The translations under genes were made by a program, and so were the position numbers. Shown piece by piece: positions 35,440 to 42,093 of a DNA stretch of 42,093 nucleotides. The DNA is from a virus: positions 1-42,093 of IMG/VR virus record IMGVR_UViG_3300050343_000028. The stretch is one strand, 5' to 3'. Within the stretch, counting starts at the first letter, position 1, and each line of letters opens with the position of its first letter. The notes under the pieces were generated by a model, which was given only the letters and a program-made list of their open reading frames with translations, had not been told where the DNA came from and did no database searches.

Positions 35440-35813
35440 TATTTTACCTCTATAAAATTAGTTTCTCTATCGAAGTATTTATACTCAACAGTTATAGGTT
35501 TAAACTCTTCTAAACAATCTATAACATCTGCTTTCTTAAATTCTTTACATGAATAAACATCTAATTGAATTAACGCAGGTTGTTGTTCATCCCAAGTATG
35601 AATACTAATATGTGATGTATCTATAATAGCAACACCACTTAATCCTTTGTTTCCTTTCTTAGAAACTTGTGAAGAATAAGGACCTGCAAGTATATTCATA
35701 TCAATTGTTTTAATTAATTTTCTCATCCAAGAAATAGTTTCTTCTTCATTCTTAGGTGGGTTTTGTACCTCTGCTCTAATTAGTAGGTGCTTGTGTTTCA
35801 GTTCTTTTTCCAT
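35439..35813 (-). CDS. speD: S-adenosylmethionine decarboxylase (SpeD family)
   Basis: 124 residues, full length for the prokaryotic single-gene type. The processing and active site are recognisable: T66-S67-H68 followed by ISIHTW (H72) and the later C89 (DVYSCKEF). S67 is expected to become the pyruvoyl group by self-cleavage. It makes decarboxylated AdoMet for spermidine synthesis; no spermidine synthase gene is seen here, so the host must supply it, or the enzyme has shifted to decarboxylate arginine or ornithine as some SpeD homologues do. The start overlaps the upstream nuclease by 38 bases. Confidence 0.85.
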   Translation of the reverse strand: MEKELKHKHLLIRAEVQNPPKNEEETISWMRKLIKTIDMNILAGPYSSQVSKKGNKGLSGVAIIDTSHISIHTWDEQQPALIQLDVYSCKEFKKADVIDCLEEFKPITVEYKYFDRETNFIEVK

Positions 35814-36729
35814 AGTTTTTTAATTGTTCCTTATATTGATTTGTAATTTCATCTACATTAGGTTCTTTAACAACCTCAGCTAACATAACATTCTTATTAG
35901 AATATTTAAATACTCTTAAACCTTTACCATCATTAGCATCAGAATGACACTCCCATTTGTGAGGACAAAACATACAACCAGTAGCTAAAGTTTTGTTACC
36001 ATTCTTCTCTGTCTTAAACTCATAACATTTTTCTGGTGGTGTATCTTTCTCTAAAGATTCTCTTAGGTTTTTAATCAAAGACTTAACATTAGGTTTAGCC
36101 ATATCATCTGGTTTGTAAAAACAAATATCACCAGAAGATTTATCAACAACAAGAAAGCCACCTGCTTTTGTATCGCAACCTTCTTCATATGCTGCTAACT
36201 GTGCATGATAACCAAATGGGTCATCACCTACTATCTCACCTGACTGAAACTTTTTAAAACTAAAAGGTGAAGCTGACTTAACATCACATACCTCACCATC
36301 AATAATACTATCTATATGTCCTGATACTCCTGACACTTCAACTTTTCTTTGTTGGTCTTTTATCTTATGTCCTGCAAGTTCAGCTAAGTATAGTACTAAG
36401 TGTTCAATGATATGACCATATAAAAATTTTAAATTTAATCCTGTGTCTTCATCTTTTCTATCTTTAGGACTATGTTTATCATACCATAATTGTCTTGCAG
36501 GTTTACCAATAGAAGACATTCTAAGTTTGCCTTCATACTTTTCTGCTTTTACTTGAGAAGTATTCCAAGCTAGAATAGCTTCTTTAATATTATTAAGAAA
36601 AACATTTAAGTTTTCCTCTGTCATGTTGGCAGGTTTACCAGTAGAGATATCAGAAATCAATTGCTTGATGTCTGTTGCTATCGTACTAATGTGTTTCTGA
36701 CCAGTTGTTTCCGATTTTATATTCGCCAT
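35776..36729 (-). CDS. Cas4/RecB-like PD-(D/E)XK exonuclease
   Basis: 317 residues. The nuclease core has H138-I-D140, then D149-V-K151 (the D-x-K motif) and YHAQLAAY (174-181), matching the RecB/Cas4 group. The C-terminal C252xxC255x5C261 with C235 upstream could hold an iron-sulfur cluster, but the N-terminal Cys found in typical Cas4 is absent. It lies next to polymerase and primase-helicase, where T7-like phages keep their exonuclease, so it probably degrades host DNA or trims replication products. It overlaps the polymerase end by 44 bases. Confidence 0.8.
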   Translation of the reverse strand: MANIKSETTGQKHISTIATDIKQLISDISTGKPANMTEENLNVFLNNIKEAILAWNTSQVKAEKYEGKLRMSSIGKPARQLWYDKHSPKDRKDEDTGLNLKFLYGHIIEHLVLYLAELAGHKIKDQQRKVEVSGVSGHIDSIIDGEVCDVKSASPFSFKKFQSGEIVGDDPFGYHAQLAAYEEGCDTKAGGFLVVDKSSGDICFYKPDDMAKPNVKSLIKNLRESLEKDTPPEKCYEFKTEKNGNKTLATGCMFCPHKWECHSDANDGKGLRVFKYSNKNVMLAEVVKEPNVDEITNQYKEQLKNYGKRTETQAPTN

Positions 36730-38368
36730 TTAGTGGACACCTTACATTTAATTGTTTACCTGCATCTATAATTGATTGTACTGCTAACCTTCCAAACTCT
36801 TCGGCTCTACTTTCTTCAACCTCGTATTGAAATTCATCATGTACATTTACAACTGGAAATGCTTTGATTTGTTTTCTTATAACATATTCCTCTAGCAATG
36901 TCAACGCATACTTCATAACAATAGCACCTGCTCCTTGTAATAAAGTATTCAATGCTGCGTGAGGATGTCTTATTATTATTTTTCTTTGGTCGAGTCCTCT
37001 GACCCATCTTCGTTGAGCCACTCGTTCCACTTTTTCTCGTAAGCTTCTAAGACTTGGTGTTGCTCTAAGAAATTTTTCTTTAGCTCTTTCGCCATCTCTT
37101 TCCGAACCTCCAATGATACTTCCGATTTTTTTTGAACCTGCTCCATAGATAAATGCGTAGATAAAAGTCTTCGCCTTATCTCTTGATTCCAAACCAGCAG
37201 CAGCTTGATTTGCTCTGTGTATATCTCCATTAACGACTTCATGTGTGTACCTTTCATCATTCATGTAGTGTGCTAACATTCTTAACTCAAGTCCAGAAGC
37301 ATCAACACCTACTAATTTATAACCTTTGTTTACTGTCCATAATGCCCTACATTCTTTACCATAAGGAGAGTACACAGCAGGAATCTGAGCCATGTTGGGC
37401 GACTGGTGGCTCATCCTCCCTGTAATTGTACCATTGGTTATTACTTTACCATGTACTCTACCATCTTCCTTAATGCCTTCAATCCAAGAATTAACTTGAG
37501 CAATTCTTTTCTGTAGCATTAAGAATCTGTTTATTAATTTAGCTTCAGGTATATTATGTATTTCAGATAATACTTTCTCATCAACAATCACATGACCCTT
37601 ATCTGTTTTCTTCTTAGGTTTCCACCCAAGTAACATTAGTCGTTCAGCAATCTGTTGTCTTGAACCTAAATTAAATTCTTTGTATTTAACTTTAGTAAAG
37701 GGAACACCCTTCACATAACCTCTTGCTTTGTTATTAGACTTAGGTATAAACTCTTCTTCTATTTTCATTGGAGGAAAAGTTTGTCTTACCTTAGTAGTTA
37801 AGTCATTCATATCTTCTTGAAACTTAGATTGTAATTCATATGCTTCAACAACATTAATTTTAAATCCTCGTTCATGTTGTTTCTGAATTATTTGTGCAAC
37901 CTTATGTTCAAGTTCAACTGATTGACCAAAGTCTGTTGTCTTCTTAATTAAAAATTTATAAAGTCTTTCAGTTAGTTCAACATCATTTCTACAATAGGTT
38001 AACATATCTTCAGAGAAATAATCAAACTGTTCAAAGTGTATTTTGTTTTGACCTAACTTAGTACCCCAGTTTCTTAATGAGTGTCCACCTTCTATCATAG
38101 GATTTAATAATCTAGATAAAACTAAAGTGTCAGTTACTTTGCAATTAGCAAATACATCATAACCAAAAATTGTATTGACGACTGGTATATCAAATCCAAT
38201 TATATTATGACCTATTACTTCTTCAGTTTGTTTTATTAGTTCAGCAAACCTATGCAATCTATCTTCTTTAAACTGATAATAAGTATCGCCATGCTTACAA
38301 ACAATACACCATATCTTATCAGCAGTCATGGTTGTTTCTATATCAAATACAACTTTATTAAAAGTCAT
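36686..38368 (-). CDS. family A DNA polymerase (T7-like)
   Basis: 560 residues. The 3'-5' exonuclease starts with FDIETT (8-13). The polymerase domain has motif A VDASGLELR (D356), motif B RDKAKTFIYAFIYG and motif C HDE (510-512). The position equivalent to E. coli Pol I 762 is Tyr (Y404), as in T7, a state linked in earlier work with virulent phages. It is shorter than T7 polymerase (704) but all catalytic motifs are present. It overlaps the primase-helicase gene by 11 bases. Confidence 0.93.
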   Translation of the reverse strand: MTFNKVVFDIETTMTADKIWCIVCKHGDTYYQFKEDRLHRFAELIKQTEEVIGHNIIGFDIPVVNTIFGYDVFANCKVTDTLVLSRLLNPMIEGGHSLRNWGTKLGQNKIHFEQFDYFSEDMLTYCRNDVELTERLYKFLIKKTTDFGQSVELEHKVAQIIQKQHERGFKINVVEAYELQSKFQEDMNDLTTKVRQTFPPMKIEEEFIPKSNNKARGYVKGVPFTKVKYKEFNLGSRQQIAERLMLLGWKPKKKTDKGHVIVDEKVLSEIHNIPEAKLINRFLMLQKRIAQVNSWIEGIKEDGRVHGKVITNGTITGRMSHQSPNMAQIPAVYSPYGKECRALWTVNKGYKLVGVDASGLELRMLAHYMNDERYTHEVVNGDIHRANQAAAGLESRDKAKTFIYAFIYGAGSKKIGSIIGGSERDGERAKEKFLRATPSLRSLREKVERVAQRRWVRGLDQRKIIIRHPHAALNTLLQGAGAIVMKYALTLLEEYVIRKQIKAFPVVNVHDEFQYEVEESRAEEFGRLAVQSIIDAGKQLNVRCPLNGEYKIGNNWSETH

Positions 38369-39998
38369 CAGACTTTACCTCATTAAGTCTACCAGTATCT
38401 ATATCATATTTTAAATCACAACAAGGACCAGTAATACCAGAGAATCTATTCTTTAATACTCTTATCCTAGTGGTGTTCCTAACATCAGGGTCATCGTTCT
38501 GTGCGTCTCTCTCAAGCCCAATAACCATGTCACTTAGCTGACCTATACTAGCCGAACCTCTAAGTTGTGATAGTGAAGTTGATGCTCCCTCTTCATGACC
38601 TTTACCTTCAGGTCTTCTAAGGTGTGATACAACTATCATAGATACTCCTGTCTCTTGAACAAGTGTTCTAAGTCTAGTCATGATTTCATCCAATGCTCTT
38701 CTCTCATCACCATGTTGTTGGTCAGATACAATAATACTTATATGGTCAATGACTACATACTTACAATCTAAACCTTTAGCTAAGAACCTAACTCTTGAAA
38801 CAATATTATCAATAGAGTTAGAACCAAAGTGGTCAAACATAAATACTCTACCAGTACCTACTGTTGCATCAAAGTATGTTTTCATTTCTTCTTTACTTAC
38901 ATGAACATCTGGTAAGTGTAGTCTTTGATTAGCTTCAACACTCATCAAACCTTTTGAAGTTATAACTGGTGTTTCTTCTAACATTAACAAACCTATATTA
39001 TCTTCTGTTGATTTTATAATGTGATGTACTACTTCTCTCATTACTTGTGTCTTACCTAGTCCAGACCCTGCTGTAAATGTAACTAACTCTGAAGGTCGTA
39101 GACCATAAGTAATTTTATTCAAACCCTCGAAAGGATATTGAACAAATGATTTAGTGATTGGTTTTAATACATCATCTAATAATGTATTAGCATTTATAAT
39201 TCCATCTGGTGCAAATACTTTAGCATCCCAAAATGTTTTATTATATATTTGTATTTTGTTTTGTGTTAAACAATCTGAAGCATCTTTAAATCCTTCAGGT
39301 AAATTCATTATCTTACATTTACCTGGTGAAAATAATTCTGCTACTTTCATTGAGCCTTCTCTACCATGCTCATCGTTATCAAAATTTAAAATGATATTAT
39401 CAAAATTATTTTCTAACCATTCTAAACTTGCTTTAATATCTTTAACTGCTGAAGTAATTCCATTCTTAATACTTACAACTGGTGTATGATATGTACCTTT
39501 TAACATCATCTGATAAGCTGATAAGCAATCTAACTCACCCTCTGTTATGATACAGTATTTATTTTTAGAGAATAGATGTTGACCAAACAATCCAGAATCT
39601 TTTGTATTACCTTGAATACTAAATTCTTTTAGCTTAGTGTATCTAGTTTTAGTTGCTATCTTTGAGCCTTGTGTATCGTGATATGGGTAGTAATGATTAG
39701 TGATAGTACCCATGTTATCCATCTTAACTGTGACACCAAACTTTTTACAGGTGTCTTCAGAAATATTTCTATCTATAATTTCTGCATAGTTAGATTCTTT
39801 CATGAAGTCTTTTACTTCATATTCGTTTTTACTTTTAGGTGTTGTTGGTTGTAGTTCCATATCATATTCCTTTATAAATTCTTGACATGAAAAACAATAA
39901 GCTGAGTTGTCTGCGTTAACAGATACTGCGTCACTACTAGAACATAGTGGACAGGGTAAGTGATATTTTACAAAACCTTTTTTATTTATTTCTTCCAT
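38358..39998 (-). CDS. primase-helicase (T7 gp4-like)
   Basis: 546 residues. N-terminal zinc site C16/C19/C35/C38, TOPRIM-type primase with E153 (TEGELD) and NFDNDEHG (205-212), and a DnaB/RecA-like helicase with Walker A AGSGLGKT (310-317) and a later 'KYVVIDHISII' strand and VSHLRRP. It would unwind the fork and make primers for the polymerase encoded next. The start follows AAGGG. It is separated from SSB by a terminator-like hairpin. Confidence 0.92.
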   Translation of the reverse strand: MEEINKKGFVKYHLPCPLCSSSDAVSVNADNSAYCFSCQEFIKEYDMELQPTTPKSKNEYEVKDFMKESNYAEIIDRNISEDTCKKFGVTVKMDNMGTITNHYYPYHDTQGSKIATKTRYTKLKEFSIQGNTKDSGLFGQHLFSKNKYCIITEGELDCLSAYQMMLKGTYHTPVVSIKNGITSAVKDIKASLEWLENNFDNIILNFDNDEHGREGSMKVAELFSPGKCKIMNLPEGFKDASDCLTQNKIQIYNKTFWDAKVFAPDGIINANTLLDDVLKPITKSFVQYPFEGLNKITYGLRPSELVTFTAGSGLGKTQVMREVVHHIIKSTEDNIGLLMLEETPVITSKGLMSVEANQRLHLPDVHVSKEEMKTYFDATVGTGRVFMFDHFGSNSIDNIVSRVRFLAKGLDCKYVVIDHISIIVSDQQHGDERRALDEIMTRLRTLVQETGVSMIVVSHLRRPEGKGHEEGASTSLSQLRGSASIGQLSDMVIGLERDAQNDDPDVRNTTRIRVLKNRFSGITGPCCDLKYDIDTGRLNEVKSDDF

Positions 39999-40028
39999 TG
40001 TCGCCCTTAGTTAATTTTAATTGAGTCC

Positions 40029-40060
40029 AAAAAAAAGGAGTGGCAATTTCTCGCCACCCC
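40029..40060 (-). terminator. terminator/attenuator between ssb and primase-helicase
   Basis: In minus-strand RNA: a GGTGGC-type arm, loop, GCCACTCC arm and a run of eight U (complement of A at 40029-40036). The core stem is GTGGC/GCCAC (40040-40044 with 40053-40057), extended by 2 bp across one mismatch. A second hairpin (40076-40082 with 40089-40095) lies upstream. It would lower expression of the replicative genes relative to SSB. Confidence 0.7.
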
Positions 40061-40106
40061 CTCGGAGTAAGAAAAAATGAAAATTAAATTTCATTTCAAC
40101 AGTTGG

Positions 40107-40135
40107 ATAGTACTAAAAATCATCCTTGATGTCAA
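40107..40135 (-). promoter_or_regulatory. possible leftward promoter at end of ssb gene
   Basis: On the minus strand: perfect TTGACA (complement of 40130-40135), a 17-bp spacer and TACTAT (complement of 40107-40112, 4 of 6 matches). It would start near 40100, ahead of the hairpins at 40095-40029. Weaker than the other promoters. Confidence 0.35.
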
Positions 40136-40625
40136 CACCACTTGAAGAAGTTTCGACTGCATCAAAGTCTTCCCTAGGTGTGTACTCTACTAAGTCAATT
40201 ACTTGTACTGCTTGTAAGTCTAAACCCATTCCCTTCTTACCTTTGAAGTTCCATTCGTATGGTTTGTACATTACTTTAACTTTACTTCCATTACCTACTA
40301 TTTTATCTAGTGGGTTCTTAGCACCATCAACTAATTGTGGTTGAGTATTCTTATCACCATTAGCTTTCTGTACTTTTCTTTTGAACCTTACTATATTTGG
40401 AATAGTCTTTTCATCAATAGTAGTTTCACCAAGCGATATGCCTTGGCTCTTTAATTCATCTGCTGACTTATCATCAACTGCTAAATCAATTCTCCACATA
40501 GGTTCAAACTTTTCGTTTGGTCGTGTCAGAGAAGCCCAGTAAGCTGTGCCTTCAATTATTGCCCATATGTATTTTCCTTTATTGTTATTGTTAATTATTA
40601 TTTTACTTCTATCAAATTTCATCAT
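40113..40625 (-). CDS. single-stranded DNA-binding protein (T7 gp2.5-like)
   Basis: 170 residues from the ATG pair at 40625, directly after an AAGG; an in-frame TTG at 40658 is less likely. The OB-fold-type central part (WASLTRPNEKFEPMWRIDLA) and the short acidic C-terminal tail ending DDF match T7 gp2.5-like SSBs, whose tail binds polymerase and helicase. It overlaps the upstream gene by 14 bases. Confidence 0.82.
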   Translation of the reverse strand: MMKFDRSKIIINNNNKGKYIWAIIEGTAYWASLTRPNEKFEPMWRIDLAVDDKSADELKSQGISLGETTIDEKTIPNIVRFKRKVQKANGDKNTQPQLVDGAKNPLDKIVGNGSKVKVMYKPYEWNFKGKKGMGLDLQAVQVIDLVEYTPREDFDAVETSSSGVDIKDDF

Positions 40626-40899
40626 CCTTGTCAACACTTGGCTCATCTTTTTTTTCAAGTATTTCTTCTATCTTTTTGTCGATGTTTAATTTAATAGTTT
40701 GTTTCTTGTTCAGCTTTTCCTGAAGTTCACCTATCTTAGAACCCATAGATTGAATATCAGAATTAGCCTGTTCTAATTGTATTAGAATCTTTTTAATCTT
40801 ACTATCTTTCTGTATGATAGTCTCATTTAATTCTTGCTTTTCTTTTGTTAAGTCAGCTATCGTAGATTTATATTCTGTTAATAAAGCTTTCTCAGTCAT
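40612..40899 (-). CDS. coiled-coil protein
   Basis: 95 residues if it starts at the ATG at 40899 after the upstream stop (or 101 from 40917). Almost all one long heptad-type helix (STIADLTKEKQELNETIIQ, then ILIQLEQANSDIQSMGSKI), followed by an acidic tail. It overlaps the SSB gene by 14 bases. Perhaps a partner of the replication proteins; no family recognised. Confidence 0.6.
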   Translation of the reverse strand: MTEKALLTEYKSTIADLTKEKQELNETIIQKDSKIKKILIQLEQANSDIQSMGSKIGELQEKLNKKQTIKLNIDKKIEEILEKKDEPSVDKDDEI

Positions 40900-40901
40900 A
40901 T

Positions 40902-41288
40902 TTATATTGAATAACATCCTTCATTAAATAATTCTACTATTGGAATTACTACACATTTAGATGCTCTATAATCTCCTATGTTTTTAGTGTGTGTCTTTTT
41001 ATATTTCTTAACTATCTTCTTTAGTCTTGATACTCTGAAGACTAACATACAATGTTCTTTGCCACTAAGTTCTAAGATATGAAACCACCATTTAGATTCT
41101 GTCTTATCTATACCTGAAGGTTTATCTCTGTACTCATACTCAATAGCAATATTGCCTGTCTTTCTCCACCAACTCCTTTCAGTTTTAATTTCAACTTTAC
41201 TTCCTTTAAGTAAGTCGGCTACTCTCTTCTCTCTTATTTGTCCATACTCTAAGTCTAAATCAAACTTAGTATTCTTTCCTGTTGCCAT
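40902..41288 (-). CDS. predicted PD-(D/E)XK endonuclease
   Basis: 128 residues. The motif E33-I-K35 (VEIKTE) followed by GNIAIEYE (E50) and the basic middle part 'RSWWRKTGNIA' fit small phage endonucleases of the restriction fold. I recall a marine phage family with the same 'VEIKTER...GNIAIEY' layout. It could be the Holliday-junction or host-DNA nuclease of this phage (T7 gp3 role). It abuts both neighbours. Confidence 0.65.
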   Translation of the reverse strand: MATGKNTKFDLDLEYGQIREKRVADLLKGSKVEIKTERSWWRKTGNIAIEYEYRDKPSGIDKTESKWWFHILELSGKEHCMLVFRVSRLKKIVKKYKKTHTKNIGDYRASKCVVIPIVELFNEGCYSI

Positions 41289-41647
41289 TAGTATTTTTCC
41301 TGTTGATGAAAGCTACAAATATAATGAGTTAAAAACTTATGAATATTTTTATTCTTAAAAAGTTTCTTAGCATTAGCCTTGTGTAATTGTTTAAACTTTC
41401 TGATTATAAATGTTGGTTCTAAATTTGCGTAATCGCATATCTCACAAAAGTGTGAGTCGGTTTTTGAAAACCAAGCCTTAGCTTCTTTGATGATTTGTAT
41501 TCTACTATTTCCCCATGCATGAATATCTATATCTAATGCATCCATGATTGCTCTAACAATAACACTTCTATATAATAATACTTCAGGAGTTATTGCCCTA
41601 CCTTCGCCTTCACCTATGTTGTGAGTTGTGCTATTGTTCAATATCAT
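41288..41647 (-). CDS. HTH-like early protein
   Basis: 119 residues. The central part 'IIKEAKAWFSKTDSHFCEICDYANLEPTFIIRKF' (cut here as AKAWFSKTDSHF and CDYANLEPTFII) resembles short phage and prophage proteins with an 'R.AR.WL...F..VC..AGL.P' helix-turn-helix pattern. The C-terminus is basic. As an early small DNA-binding candidate it might act on the repeats near 31-374; this is conjecture. Confidence 0.5.
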   Translation of the reverse strand: MILNNSTTHNIGEGEGRAITPEVLLYRSVIVRAIMDALDIDIHAWGNSRIQIIKEAKAWFSKTDSHFCEICDYANLEPTFIIRKFKQLHKANAKKLFKNKNIHKFLTHYICSFHQQEKY

Positions 41648-41685
41648 ATTTCATTTTATCAAACACCTTTTCTAATAAAGACTTT

Positions 41686-41952
41686 TTATTCTGCTTTATA
41701 ATCTTCGAATGAAACTGTTTTGTTCTTAGACTTTTCGCTATCGGATTTTTTGATTTTAGTTTTAAATGTTTCTTCATCAATCTCTTCTACTGTATGTCTG
41801 CTATGTTTCACTTCCTTACTAATTATATTTGAATATGGACTCCAATTTATTTTCTCTTTAACTTGTGCTAATGTAGTACCTGAATTATAATAATCTTCAA
41901 CGCATACATCTACATTGACCCATGTTTTTTTTAAGAAAAATTTATTGCTCAT
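41686..41952 (-). CDS. hypothetical early protein
   Basis: 88 residues, first gene of the minus block, with AGGACA upstream. An N-terminal compact part (WVNVDVCVEDYYNSGTTLAQ) is followed by a Lys/Glu-rich tail. First early genes often inhibit host functions, but no motif supports a specific role here. Confidence 0.55.
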   Translation of the reverse strand: MSNKFFLKKTWVNVDVCVEDYYNSGTTLAQVKEKINWSPYSNIISKEVKHSRHTVEEIDEETFKTKIKKSDSEKSKNKTVSFEDYKAE

Positions 41953-41995
41953 ATTGGTTTGTCCTGTCTGTTAAGTTATGTTGGATAAAAGATTT

Positions 41996-42014
41996 TGTCT
42001 TTGTTTTAAAGACA
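41996..42014 (-). other. hairpin in early mRNA leader
   Basis: TGTCTTT (41996-42002) pairs with AAAGACA (42008-42014), 7 bp with a 5-base loop, between the promoter at 42023-42051 and the first early gene. A 5' stem of this kind may protect the mRNA. Confidence 0.5.
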
Positions 42015-42022
42015 GTATCTCT

Positions 42023-42051
42023 ATTATACATTATAACTTTTGTCTTAGCAA
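42023..42051 (-). promoter_or_regulatory. leftward early promoter
   Basis: On the minus strand: TTGCTA (complement of 42046-42051, 4 of 6), a 17-bp spacer and a perfect TATAAT (complement of 42023-42028). Transcription would begin near 42016 and read the gene at 41952. Confidence 0.5.
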
Positions 42052-42093
42052 CCTCTCTAAAAAATAAATATTATGTAATAATATCAGTAGTTT

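Noticed and set aside
1-42093. Terminal direct repeats
   Set aside because: The first and last about 150 bases show no shared long sequence by eye, so no natural ends can be claimed.

Overview
The window looks like the near-complete genome of an AT-rich, strictly virulent marine podovirus. Gene order, low GC (about one third by eye), protein families and small size fit the podoviruses of SAR11 (Pelagibacter)-type alphaproteobacteria. The host is inferred from resemblance, not proven. I found no integrase, repressor, tRNA, CRISPR array or phage RNA polymerase. Several near-perfect sigma70-type promoters (TTGACA/TTGTCA, 16-17 bp, TATAAT) suggest that host RNA polymerase does the transcription.

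Layout: (1) 1-389 is a non-coding control region with two divergent promoters, short repeats, a G-rich tract and a possible structured RNA. (2) 390-8.9 kb, plus strand: packaging and head genes (terS, a recombinase-like small gene, terL, portal, accessory virion proteins, scaffold, major capsid). (3) 8.9-13.6 kb: small basic proteins, tail tube proteins A and B and the main fibre. (4) 13.6-20.5 kb: a receptor-binding cassette of fibre and adhesin genes with LamG-like, discoidin-like and Ig-like folds, heavily broken by frameshifts, closed by a terminator at 20471. (5) 20.5-32.2 kb: small proteins and the ejection (internal virion) proteins. The last is a 1703-residue protein combining a long virion part, a lysozyme domain and a methyltransferase-like domain. 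(6) 32.2-33.9 kb: tightly coupled small membrane and Cys-containing genes, probably lysis-related. (7) 33.9-42.0 kb, minus strand: replication and metabolism genes (coiled-coil protein, T7 gp2.5-like SSB, endonuclease, primase-helicase, family A DNA polymerase, Cas4/RecB-like nuclease, speD, zinc-ribbon, DUF3310-like). The two gene blocks converge and overlap by 4 bp at 33.9 kb.

The right-hand block is probably early (copying DNA, nucleotide and polyamine metabolism) and the left block late (packaging, particle, lysis). A strong leftward promoter at 308-335 points off the left edge. It makes sense if position 1 joins 42093 in a circular, concatemeric or arbitrarily cut molecule. No terminal direct repeat is visible.

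Frameshifts occur in clusters (6.4, 15.0-21.0, 23.7-24.1 and 25.9-26.0 kb), while long genes elsewhere are intact. Many lie in or next to homopolymers, so I read most of them as uncorrected long-read errors rather than biological pseudogenes. Composite gene extents there are my reconstruction.
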